Shown here piece by piece: positions 52,229 to 63,717 of a stretch of 64,000 bases of DNA. Under the pieces are notes generated by a model. The model made no database searches. It was not told the origin of the DNA and was given only the letters and a program-made list of their open reading frames with translations. The position numbers were made by a program, and so were the translations under genes. The DNA is taken from positions 51,582,029 through 51,646,028 of the forward strand of contig CM047431.1 in NCBI GenBank assembly GCA_026168455.1. The letters are read 5' to 3'. Within the stretch, counting starts at the first letter, position 1, and the number at the start of each line of letters is the position of its first letter. The stretch is from Theocolax elegans (lineage: Eukaryota; Arthropoda; Insecta; Hymenoptera; Cerocephalidae).

Positions 52229-53858
52229 GTATACCTACATACGACTGCGAACATAGGAAGATATTCATACAGTGCGAATGAAAATCCTCCCAACTGTGTA
52301 ATTTATCATTTTTAAAACTAATAAAATTAACATTCCACGTGCTTTACATACCGCGTTCGGTAATTCACGCTATCGTTACCTTCGATTATACTAATTGAAT
52401 TTTACTCGAGCAATACCTCTTTTCATTAGTACGAATCAATATTAATTCTTTGATACGTTCAATTACCTTTTGTCATTTCATATTTCATCGTTGCGATTCG
52501 TTTCAAAAAACGGATGTGTGCTTGTAACTTATCACCTTTAATACCGTCATTTTTGCGTAGAAAGAGAATTAATTATAGTAATAGATCGAGAGAAAATGTC
52601 TCGAAAAAGTATAATTAAATGTTCTAGATAAACATTGTAATGATCCAACGTGTTAAAAATTAAGATATGAAATACATACTCTTATGGGACACATTACTAT
52701 TCACCATGGTAATTAATGATGAATATTATCAACCTGATTTTGATTTTTAATGATAATATAGAAAATTCTGGACGAGAATGAAGTAACTTGGCAAATACGG
52801 CAGCGTTTCACCCTGAATATTTGAATTATTTTTGAGTTAGTTAAAACGGTTCTATTGGCCAGTTTTTTGTCAAACAGCTAGTTTTCGAATAAAAAAAATG
52901 TTAAATAAATCCTTTGATTTCTACTAGGATTGTCTAAATCTTATAATTTCAATAAACTATTACCTTCCACTATTTATTTAACTTCTGTTTCTAATGTTAT
53001 CAATTTTTAAAGTAAAATGATGTATTAGAACGAATGTGCAAGGAGTACAATTCAAAAGTGAAATTGAATATATCGTTTATCATTTTATCGAAACTCCTTA
53101 CGTATGAAATTTCATCAGGTACAGTTATACCTATATGCTCGAGATATAAATTACAACAATAAGTATCCAAATAAAGTCATAACCTATATCTGAAACATCG
53201 TTTCAAAAGGTTTAAACATTCGGTTACGATTTTTATGGTTCGATAATGAGCCGCTAATGAAAATAATAATCCTTACAATTTTATTTGCGCAGCTGGGATA
53301 AATCGCTGTATAATACAAATCTATTCAATCTTCGCGCAACGCTTACGTTATATAATTCGAGTAACGTGGGTATGGATACATTGAATTCCATAGAATTATC
53401 TATTATTTGACATACTTTTTAGAATAAATCAGATATAGTAATACAGATAGATGTATATACATATGTTCTAAAGTACTTTCGGTAACTATACATTCAGCGT
53501 ATATACGTATATGTATATGTAGATGCATGCAGGACCCTCACCAGGAAATATGCGCGTATAATTCAAGGGTAGCCCGATCCACAATTCCAGAGAGTCTTAC
53601 GTACACCGCGGATTTCTCGTAGACCACGTAAGCCCATCGGTATTTCGCGCAGACGTACCTATAGACACTCGTACTCCACTGAGATCCAATCGACTCGGAA
53701 AGGTAGGAAACTTGAGCATTTCCCACGACGCGTGTCGGAATTATTGTATATATATATATATTTATATATATACAGGTATACCATATTATAATGCACCGTA
53801 GTACAGTCACATACATCGTTTGGACATTACCCAAAACGCACTGCAGATTTACCCGATT

Positions 53859-53872
53859 CCCCCCCCCCCCCC
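53859..53872. repeat. Poly(C) run followed by A7
   Basis: Fourteen C in a row, rare in this AT-rich window. Confidence 0.85.
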
Positions 53873-54679
53873 AAAAAAAGCGTGGCATATCGTTAAATAA
53901 ACTAATTGGAGCACGTGTGTTTTTGGATATATTTAACGCGGTTCATCGAGGTTTAGTTGTTTAAATCTATTATCTGCCTTATACTTTCTCAATTATGGAT
54001 TATCATCCTGGAGTTCACCGATTTTTATCGAGATTTAATTCTCATATGTAACTAATATTTTCATATAATATATACACCTAAATATTAATATTTAATGTAC
54101 TAGGGTTCATTTTCTTTTTCTTTCAAGAAAGTATAACGTTTCGGTCAGATTCACGATTCTGGAGCTCGGGTATGTTTTTATTAGTCGAATTTTCGTTCGT
54201 TTGAAACTCTGCCCAAACCATCGACCACTTATATACTCGCAGTAATAAAATTTAAAGTAAGAATTTCGTTCTCCTACATTTTTACGTAACGATTATTCGG
54301 CTAATATTTTATCTAAACGATAAATTTTATCTTTTACAAAGTTTTTTTTACTAAAATACTATATTGAATAATTATAAACCCGCTTCTTTTCTCGTTAATG
54401 TTCGTTGTGCCATTAGTATAATAACAAACGAGTTTGCGACTTGCGTATTCTATAATTTTAATAAAAAAAAAAAAAAAAAATAATTAAAGAGAAATCGAAT
54501 CGAAGGGTTTAAAAATGTTTAAATTCCAACTCGTTCATTTTATTTTAATTCAATTCTGAAAATCCTCTGTCCATTGAACATATAGTGAATATACGCACAT
54601 GCGCTATAAATCCATGTAATCCTCTGTAAATCCAACAATGGCAAGAAAACACGATGCATAGCCGTTTAAACTGGGATTT

Positions 54680-54860
54680 GCCGCGTGTCCTGGGAGAGAA
54701 GGGAAAGGGGCGTATGAGGAGGAGAGAGGGGGGATATCAATGGTAAATCAAGCGCTACACGATTACGCGGACACGACGTTAGCTGCGGTGCCGCGCTTAG
54801 GTCGTGTGCTCTTTAATCGTGCGGGCATTTCGACGGCCTCTTGACCTCGATTTATTAACG
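54680..54860. promoter_or_regulatory. GC-richer intronic island, candidate enhancer
   Basis: Purine-rich start (gggagagaagggaaaggggc) then gctgcggtgccgcgcttagg and cgtgcgggcatttcgacggc. It stands out sharply from AT-rich intron. No open frame of note. Confidence 0.3.
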
Positions 54861-55559
54861 ACGAGATAACTCGCGAAAAACCTATCGGTCGAGCAAGATA
54901 TTTCAGCACTTTAGCTTATCGTTTCAAAAAGTTTTTAAAACCACGATTTACGAGGATGCGTCGTTTATGGTGTATATAGTTATATGTATACGGATAATCG
55001 AATGATTTAACTGGGCTACTCGAAAATGTTTCGGTATACAATTGAAAGATTGAGTATATGCGCGTGTGTCTTGTTTTTCTTACGGTTCAATCAATTATTT
55101 TTTTATATTGCTACTAATATTTCAGGATAATTTTATAATTATGCGCAGAGTATATTAATTAAGACACCTTAGATTTATAGTAGAAAATAATTCAAGATTA
55201 TATAGTTAACATTGTTCAATATATAGATATTTAGATATATCAAAGACAATGAAATTAATTTAGAATGATTGATTCATAATCGGCCTTTAAACATTACGTT
55301 AAATCTCTAATTGTTAAATTGTTTTAATATACTGTTAATATTTCAACTTAATTCGTTCTATTCTATTGCATTACCTATGTGTACTAATGTTGTAATTAAT
55401 AATTTTGTATAATAAAGTAATAATTGTAAAGTGAGATTAAAAAATACTCTTTAAATTCTTTGGAGTGAAATATTCACTGGCAGCTTCCACACAAAAACTG
55501 AGTCACGTAAATGTATTTTTTACAACGTAAAAAATTCACTTGGATTAAGAAATTGTTCG

Positions 55560-56560
55560 CTTCTCCCCTAGTAGAAATGTGAAATATTTAATAACTATTA
55601 AATACCGTAGTTTTTTCGTTTCATCAAATAGGTATTTTTCTTAGCCTTAACTAGCTTAATACTGTAATCGCCCATTTTTTAGATTCACATGTTAAAACAC
55701 ATTTTTTTCGTCTCTTTTCAGCTATCAATATTAGTTAAAATTTAATTATATTTTTACAAGCTTAGAATTGAAATCCATTTAGTGAGCAGTACCAAGCCAG
55801 TTAAACTAGAAATAGGCTAAAACTAGGTATATTTTTGGGCTTGCGATGAAACGCTTTTTTTAACCTTTCCTAGCTATTTTATAGAATAATCTATAAATGT
55901 TAGGATTGAACTAAGTATTTTGAAGGTTGTAAAACTAGTTTCCGTAGGCAGGATACCTGGCGCATTATAGGCTATGAACAAGGCTGCAAAAATGTTTCGG
56001 ATCAATTTGGTGATTAATTTATAAAAGTTAAGATATCTTGAAAATGAGTGTTTGTACGACGCAAACAATCGTCGGACTCGATCGGAAATGGTACAAGGGA
56101 TCAAATTTCACGACATGCTTCGCATTTTGTTTAGAACATTACCCAGAAATTAATACTTTATGTTTGGTGGTGATGCTCATTCCAATAAATGTGCAAGAAA
56201 TGGGCGAAAAAGCGTTTCATCGGGAGTCAATACCTAACCATTTTCGCTGTCTATTTATTAATTTCCCAGCTATTTCTTATATTCTGAATTCTACTAAGGT
56301 AGAAACCTAACCATCAGATTTAGAAGTTATATTTTGAATTGAGATGTATTGTTAACGAGATAAAATCAACATCTTTATCTTATACTTATATATATCGATA
56401 ATAAAAACAAATGAGAAATTTTTTAAGTATTTTGGATTGACACGTTGATTTCTTTAATCTATCTAATAACCATTTCTTACCTACTGAAACTCTATACATT
56501 TTTTGTACCCAGTAACTATAGAATCCTATTTATTTTAAATGCTTTTGATTCTACCAGGGT
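55560..56560. repeat. Possible degraded DNA transposon with CCCTAGTAGAA / TTCTACCAGGG ends
   Basis: ccctagtagaaatg at 55567 faces gattctaccaggg at 56549; inside, gatgaaacgcttttttt (about 55847) is inverted at about 56206 as aaaaagcgtttcatc, and ctagctattt words recur. A 90-codon frame at 56038-56310 lies inside but matches no transposase I recognise. Confidence 0.35.
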
Positions 56561-56869
56561 CAAAACAAAAGTAATTTCTGTATAAATGAGTAATCTTACA
56601 CTCGAAAAAATTTTGCGAGCATACGGTTAAAATACGTCTAAACAAATACATAAAAATGCACTCTTCCCTATATAAACAATTTTTTGTTATTAAAAGTGCA
56701 TGCCCTACATGCGGTCTTTTGTTAAAATTGGATAAGCTACTATAAACGCGTATAAAAGGAAACCCGTTAAAATGAGAAATATTATATAAAATGAAAAATG
56801 ATCGATTTTTCTTCCGTCACCGGGTTAGCTCGGTCTCTTAATTTACGTAACCGAGGAAACTCTCTGTCG

Positions 56870-57360
56870 GTCGGGCTAATCCGACGGTCGAAAACGTCGC
56901 ACTGACCTTACGAAAATGCAAGAAAAACAAAGGATGCAACACATAGTTATAGGTGTACGTACGTGCACAAAGAAGGAAGGAGAGAGAAGAGAGAGGAGGA
57001 TGAAGATGAAGGTGGAAAGGGGGGCGTTAGCCTCGTTACCTCCGTACAGCCTCCCGGGCAACAAAAGAGAAGGCGCAATCAGCGGCGCATTAGAATGCGC
57101 CCCCTCTTGTCCACTTATCTCGCGAGGCCTTAGAAAGCGCTCCGTCGCTTTAGAAAGCGCCCACGCGCGCGAATCGCTCGGCACACATCTTGCTCCGAGA
57201 GGTCGCGCGTTTACCTTATACCATCTCTTCTGTGTGTATGTACGTTACGTGTCTATACGTACCCGGACAAAAGTCAGGTTTGCATTTTAACCCGCTCGCG
57301 GTGTTGGGATTCACCCGACCTACCGGGTGATTCGTTACGTGGTTTACATACCGCCGCGCG
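56870..57360. promoter_or_regulatory. GC-richer intronic island, candidate enhancer
   Basis: It has a repeated word ttagaaagcgc (twice within 25 bases), inverted gcgcattagaatgcgc and a gattcacccgacctaccggg palindrome. The 124- and 102-codon frames here overlap on opposite strands and look like by-products of GC content. Confidence 0.3.
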
Positions 57361-59567
57361 TATACCGCGTTTCGAATCTCATTGAGATAAACGATTTTTT
57401 CACACTTCTTGTCGACAAGACAGCGCTTCGATGTGACAATTGTATTATTTTTTTTTATTTCCGTCGATGTACAACGTATACCGAGACAATGGTATCCTCT
57501 CTGAACGTCTATTCTCTATATAGAGATTTTATTACGTATATTTACGTATATCAATTAAATTGATTTCCTGTAATCGATATACACAACCGTTATTTCCCGA
57601 ATAAGGATTTTCCAGTTCCACACTATTTTCTTATTAGAATGACAATTCGTTAAGTCTCCTGTACGATTACGCAAATCGTTTAAAATACCGTTTTCTTCCA
57701 AATTTTTAAATTATTTATTGATATACACGCAATAACTATAATATATACGTGTAATCTTTATGAATAAATAATAATTTAATACAAGTGTTAACTCAACAAT
57801 AAAAAATGATCGATTGTCGATTCTTTTTACCCGTGAAATTCCCATGGGCTTGGCAGTTTTGTGCTCTTCGTGCTTGAGTTGCCTAATCCAAACTGGAGTT
57901 AAGTGCACATCGGGCGCTCGGTGCGCTACTTTAAGATCTGTATAACTGTGATACCTATAATACAATACCAACTATATATTACATTTTAAATCAATATAAA
58001 GGAAATTTATTTACCCATTCAACCTATAAAATAGAATTTTCTAATATTATTACAACTTTTAAACAATATATATATATATACATATATATGTATCTATTTA
58101 TTTAAAGTTTGAAGTACAAACGATAACATGACGCAACATCTTACGTTATACGTTATTCAATAAGAAACTGTATATATGTATGCATTGAGTCGATAATATT
58201 TTGATATAAAAAAATAATTTCGTATAGCGTACAATGCATTAATCACCGTTTGACGTTTTAATTACAAATGGAGTATGTAAATCTTAATTGTCGGTGTATG
58301 ATTTGTTAAAAGTAGCATTTTACGTAATGCAACAAAAAATTAGGAATTTCAGTGGACATTTATTTAATAACCAGACGAAGTGTAAGAGCTGTTGTATAGA
58401 TATATTTACCGAACGTTTACGGAGTTTGCGTCTATATTGATAATATAATTTACGTGTGGAGCGATTAATCTCGAAAACTCGGAGGAATATGTCGGTATAC
58501 AATCATGGGATTTTGGGGTATTAATATCTTAATTGTCAATTAACCATCTATATATATACATCCAATAGGGTAATATCTTTTACATTAAATTTACCAATAG
58601 TTTTATATAATTGAATTAATCATTGTGTTACAGTTGAATCGCGGTAATCGCGTAATTATATATGTTTCTTAAATAACTGTATATAAAATTTAATAAATAG
58701 TCTTACGTAAAACCGGGTAAAATTATAGTCAATTTTATTGTATATATTAGACAATTTTGTTGAGTGACGAAATTGTGCGTGTTGCGGGTAAATCGCGTGC
58801 ATTACACGTGTATTTAATAATCAAATATTATTCAAACTCGTTTTGGTGTAAAGTGTACCTGATCGTGTGACGAAAAAGATTTAAGAATTTAAGAAAATTT
58901 AATAATCGAATTAAAAAATTACAAACAAATTTTATATGAAACTTGTTTTTGAATAAACATCGTAAAGATTGATGTAAATTTTGTCTAAAATAAAATCAAT
59001 GTTTCTTTTAAGTTTAAAATACTTTCTATGAACGTATAAGTATTTCGGACTAAAAAGAGAAACAATACTCTCAAAAAAAAACTTTGAAGGTTTGCTCTCT
59101 AACAACTGAGTTATTTTAATTAGTAATGTCATCATATTTAATTTAGGTCACAAGATTTAAACGTATTTAAATTGTTTTTTCAACCAAAATTTAATGTAAT
59201 AACATAAATTAAACAGAACTAGTTTCAATATCTTTTAGTGTTTCAAATTTGCTATATACATTCAAATAGGAATTTTTAAAGAATTTGGAAAGAAACGTTG
59301 ATATAGTAGTTTAGACTAATTTTGTATAACTCGGTTAAGTTCGGCTCAGCCTTGTTGGATAACGTTATGCAATGTTTAACCAAACTTCAATTTCGCAAGT
59401 TTCTATAAAGTAAATTTTTTGACTTGGATAGACTTATTACAATTCTAAATTTTAAAAGTTGACATGTAAAATTTGGCAAGAATACACGTATGAGAAAACC
59501 TTTAAAAGGTGACATATGCACCTTTTGAAAATAAACAGTAATTTTTACTAAAAAATTTATCTCAGTG

Positions 59568-60054
59568 TAGGGCAAACTATACCCGATTATTCCAAGACAA
59601 CGGAAGAATTTCAGTCAGTAAATTTATTAGTGGATATATAATGGGTTTTACTTTTTCGAAAAAATATTTCGTTTTTTAAATAATTTCTTCCAAATTACAA
59701 AGTGAATGCTAATCTTAAAAAGAAACGAGTACATCATGAAAAGTGTAAAAGTATCCATTATATTTACTTGTATTTGTACTTTGGAAGAAATTATTTAAAA
59801 AATGAAATATTTTTTCGAAAAAGTAAAATCCATTATATATCCACTAATAAATTTACTGCCTGAAGCTTTATGCACTTTTCAAACTGTAATACTTGCATCT
59901 CATACATTCTAGCGTCAATTTTTACAGGCTAGGGCTTAGAGTGCACTACAGTAAACTAATAATTTAACGACATTTATTACTTTTATATCATCAGTAAGCT
60001 TTTAGAACAAATTCATCCGTTGTCTTGGAATAATTGGGTATATACTTTACCCTA
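59568..60054. mobile_element. ~490-bp inverted-repeat element, TAGGGCAAAC...TTTACCCTA
   Basis: Outer arms: TAGGGCAAACTATACCC, attattccaagacaacgga and the reverse complement at 60015-60054. Inner arms 59617-59703 and 59778-59860 also pair (aaatttattagtggatatat with its complement). About 150 unpaired bases lie between the right inner and outer arms. Each side abuts an end of the CACTG MITE family (CAGTG at 59563-59567, CACTG at 60055). Confidence 0.6.
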
Positions 60055-60670
60055 CACTGAGCAGAATTTTTTAGTAAACAATTACTATTTTGATGGTAAA
60101 CAGTAAACAGACTTTCACAATTATAAAAATTGCTATTTGTAATGGTAAAAATTGCCATTATTAATAGTAATTTTTCCAAAACGGTGGCAATTTTTACCAT
60201 TATTAATAGCAATTTTTGTATAAGTCTGTCCTCCTTTTACCAATAAAATCGTAATTTATACCAGCAAATTTTTCTCACAAGGAGAGGTCACACCCTCTGG
60301 AAAACGGATCCTTACCAAACTCTAGGATATAATTTCTACTATAAAATCATGCAGAAAGCCGGAGTTTTAGTGTCCAATAGCCATTTTTACGATAGATATA
60401 AGCAAATAATGAAAAATCTCGCCGAAAAAACCGTTGAGTTTGAATGCTTATAACTCAGAAACAATTAAAGATGTACGAATAAACTAAAGAAATTTTGAAA
60501 AAAGTTGAGATCGAGTAGATACGTTTTAAAAAAAAGGAAGTTCAAATATTTTAATATGGTCAACAGTTATGGGAGAAATAAGAACTAGCCGAAATTTAGG
60601 GTTAAAAAAATCATTAAATTGTAACTATAAATTTTCGATAAAATTTTGGTGTGACCTCTCCTTGTCAGTG
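60055..60670. mobile_element. TA-flanked CACTG MITE split by a later insertion
   Basis: The left part (60055-60277) matches the 51241 MITE; its right terminus GTG is found at 60668-60670, after the nested element. Removing that insert restores TTTTTCTCAGTG followed by TA. Confidence 0.7.
60278..60664. mobile_element. 387-bp CAAGG...CCTTG element nested in a MITE
   Basis: Ends CAAGGAGAGGTCACACC and GGTGTGACCTCTCCTTG; flanked by TCA (60275-60277 and 60665-60667). The left interior (ggaaaacggatccttacc, agaaagccgg, ccatttttacg) is a diverged relative of the fold-back transposon at 37444. Together they define one family with CAAGG/CCTTG ends and a 3-bp target duplication. Confidence 0.7.
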
Positions 60671-61039
60671 TATATAAGAAATACATATATTTATGCAACG
60701 AAAAACCAAGAAACATGATTTGACGTAATAGATATTACGAGAAAGTGTAAATTAGCCCTATTTACAGTTGATAAATAAAGCGTACAAAGCTTTGGTACAT
60801 ATTCTCCATTATAAGTCTATAAATCCCCTTCCCCTCCCACTTCCTCCTGGAACAATATCCTCGCGAACTAACCTGATTGAAAGAGTAAATCCACGATGAA
60901 TGGAGGATAATTTTTTTCCCTCTCTACTCGCTCGCGACCTAATTATCCTATATATCGAAACGCGCGTACACCCTTCGAAAGTCAACAACGCGAGGTATAC
61001 GTATCGGTAAAATCAGAGGAAGAATGGAAAGAAAAATAA

Positions 61040-61260
61040 CAGCGAACGAAAGAAAAGGAGATGAGAAACGCAAAAGTTCGAACGGGGGGAGACCAGTTTA
61101 ATACCGTAGATCGACGCGGGCAGGTGCATCATCGAGGCGCGAAAGAGAAGGAAACGCGTCGATTATGTAGCCTACAGAAGCCCTGATTCATCCGCATTAA
61201 AGACGGATTAGGGCTATCTCGACAGGCCAGCGTTCGGATTCAACTGGCGTTACGCATATT
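61040..61260. promoter_or_regulatory. GC-richer intronic island, candidate enhancer
   Basis: Includes cgggcaggtgcatcatcgag, gaagccctgattcatccgca and its partial complement gacggattagggct, about 1.5 kb before the second coding exon. Function is inferred only from contrast with its surroundings. Confidence 0.3.
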
Positions 61261-61273
61261 ACCTCCATATAAC

Positions 61274-61296
61274 AGAGAGAGAGAGAGAGAGAGAGA
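61274..61296. repeat. AG microsatellite
   Basis: About eleven AG units at the edge of a GC-richer island. Confidence 0.85.
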
Positions 61297-62708
61297 AAAA
61301 GTTGCTATGAATTTTAGTATACAATTCGCGTGCTAATATTACTTTGCGCGTTATTTTCTATACCCGTGACCTTAATCAATAATCACATGTCGTCCTAATT
61401 AATTCAAATAATTTCACTGTTTTCGATATACACTTCTATAGAGCTTTCAATGAATCATTTATATATAGATATATCGACGTACAATGCCTATTTATAACGT
61501 TCGTTTGTTTTGAATCGAGCCACTAATTATCATTCTTTGCTATATATACTCGAACAAAAAACGTTGTAAATATGGAAACTCAGTTATATCGCGACAAAGT
61601 AATTATTGATAAATATCTCGGGAATGAAAAATACAAAATATAAAAAAAATGACCCTGTCGAGCGTAAGCGTGCGACGATCGAGAAAAATATTTCGAAACT
61701 GCACACGAACGAAAATTAACTCGATAAATAAACAATGACAAAGTAACGTCGCGTGCATTCGCACTAATTGACCCGAATCAATTTATCTTGGAATTTAACA
61801 AATAGCTGTAAACCAAATATTAATTTCGATAAAATTAATATATTACGAATAAGAAAAAAACAATTATTACCTAAAAGTGGAATATTTGACCGAAAGGTAA
61901 TTAAATCCGAATTTTTGTAAATTATTCAATATATTTCATCGGTATACGATGAAAGTAAATTTATACGTTTTCTCTCGACTCATCGCGCGATTAGCACCTA
62001 TTTATAAGATTGTATAATTAAATAAATTTGTAAAAAAGAAACACGTAAAAATAGGATTAACTATAGGTATAGCGTGAAAATTATGGAATTAACACCTTCA
62101 ACCGGTTGCTCATACGTGCGATAATTACTTACCACCCCTGTTCCTCATTACGTATATATATACATATACACACCTTCGGTTTAATCGGTCGACCGCGAAG
62201 CGTTCAATTTTATCGCCGCATAAGTTATCCTTTTACGATCCTCCGACGCCGACACGAACGAGGGTCTTACGAATAACAACAACGCAAAATTTATATACTA
62301 CATACAATACACGCGCCTATGAGATTTCCAAACGAAATCGAATTTTCCTCGGGTTGAACGAATTATTTTAGAAAATTTTACACGTAACGTACACGATATT
62401 TTACTTTTTGGTTTAAACGCTTCCCTTTTGTAATTATTCCGTCTATTATTTTCATCATTGCGCTACAGGTTGTTATAATTTTATTCGTTTTCGAAGAAAG
62501 TTTGGAAAGTCTTTTTTATCGCGATACGCGTATAGGCTACATGGTTTTTAAGTTTAGCAAAGAAATTTTCATGAACTTACGTAAACAACGAAATGGCATA
62601 ACTCGTTCGTTTATATTATTATTTATGAATTTAAAAAAATATAAGAAAGAATGATTGCATTAAATAACTAACGTAAATAATATGAATTCTATTATTTCTT
62701 TGTTTCAG

Positions 62709-62774
62709 GCTTGTGCGAGCTAGAAATCGACCAATACAATATTATTCTTGACATCGAGGAAAGTAGGGGCAATT
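62709..62774 (+). CDS. Coding exon: mature N-terminus of a putative PCDH15/Cad99C-like protocadherin
   Basis: The exon has acceptor ttctttgtttcag and donor AATT|gtaagt. Its length (66 nt) keeps phase 1 at both ends. Joined to the exon at 49961-50027 it reads S-S-K-G-L then CELEIDQYNIILDIEESRG, N and one further base, so a secreted or membrane protein begins just after its signal peptide. Vertebrate protocadherin-15 has a cysteine near the mature N-terminus followed by a beta strand and an I-x-E-E-S-R motif; the spacing and motif here agree, and insects carry one orthologue, Cad99C. In Drosophila Cad99C acts in apical microvilli of follicle cells; in vertebrates PCDH15 forms hair-cell tip links. 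No cadherin repeat lies in the window, so identity rests on about 20 residues. Another secreted or cadherin-like gene is possible. The next exon should lie beyond 64000. Confidence 0.65.
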
Positions 62775-62806
62775 GTAAGTATATGCAACATTTACATACA
62801 TACATA

Positions 62807-63717
62807 GGGAAGATCGGGGCTAAAATTAACATTTTTTGAAAAAATCGTTCTCCTAATTAATTAAAGAATTAGTTTGCTATACTAAGTATTGTTACTTTTT
62901 CTTTGCCTATTCAGCGAAGTCATGTCACAGGAATTTTTTGGAAATTATAAATATCTTTTTTTTACGAGAGGATTTACTAAAAATCGTTGTCTGTTAATTT
63001 TTACCCCGCATGCGGGGTAAATATTAACATCTCATTTTTTTATTGTAAAGACTTAGTTTCATAATAAATGTACACATTTAACAAATGTAAACAAAAAAAT
63101 ATATTTTTTACTGAATATACGAATAACAAGTGATATACAAATAAAAAAATTGTTAACAAATTATTTCTTTAACACAAAAATAACGCAGGTCTTCGTCTTA
63201 CAAATTAATTAAAGCTAATAAACATTTGCACTATTAAATAATACATGTATAAACACAAAAATTATAGCAAAGTTCAAATTAATAAAATTAAATATAAATT
63301 AATTAGTATTAACAGTGTTAATACTTGCCCCGAAAATTTGTTAATATTTACCCCGACAAATTTTTTTTTTTAATCGTTAAAAAAAATAAAAAGAAATAAA
63401 AAAAAATAAAAAAAAATGTGCGATTAAATAACTTATTTCAAGTAGAATGGGGTATGGTAATTTTAATTTTGTTAATTATATGATATGTAATTGAGAATAA
63501 AGATTTTTGAGTGAAAAATTTTTCCATTACCTGATCAAAATATCGCTGTCTCCTATATCTTATCGGCTCGACGTCCTGCGATCTACTGAAGGTGTTTACA
63601 TGTTAAAGGGCAATAAACTTTAAGTCTAGAGTCATCTATGAAGTGTATAGAACTCTTCGCATCACTAAGAATTCAATGTTAATATTTACCCCTGTTAATT
63701 TTAGCCCCGGTCTCCCC
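62807..63717. mobile_element. 911-bp TA-flanked non-autonomous element in the intron after the second exon
   Basis: Left end GGGAAGATCGGGGC, taaaattaaca; right end is the imperfect reverse complement (tgttaattttagccccggtc, tccc), with TA on both sides (62805-62806, 63718-63719). Inside are further taatatttaccccg words in both orientations (around 63005-63030 and 63320-63360). The left end lies only 32 bp after the exon donor. No transposase frame. Confidence 0.6.

Larger units (their letters stand above)
51733..54679. other. Intronic AT-rich sequence
   Basis: CT repeat at 52195, poly(C) at 53859, AT repeat near 53745-53770. A patch at 53530-53720 is somewhat GC-richer. No exon in the phase needed to join the two coding exons was seen. 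Confidence 0.5.
50028..62708 (+). other. 12.7-kb phase-1 intron between the two protocadherin-like exons
   Basis: The intron starts GTGAGT and ends with a polypyrimidine tract and CAG. It holds a CCCGCGTA fold-back element with a nested MITE (about 51.0-51.7 kb), a nested transposon cluster (59.5-60.7 kb), several microsatellites and three GC-richer islands (about 54.7, 57.0 and 61.1 kb). Between these, AT-rich sequence shows no further in-frame exon that I could support. Long first coding introns are common in large insect cadherin genes and often hold enhancers; that role here is inference. Confidence 0.6.

Noticed and set aside
53538..53888. 116-codon minus-strand frame starting in Gly codons
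   Set aside because: The Gly run is the poly(C) tract and much of the middle is an AT microsatellite.
56876..57290. Opposed 102- and 124-codon frames
   Set aside because: Same GC-content effect; purine-rich start and no recognisable domain.
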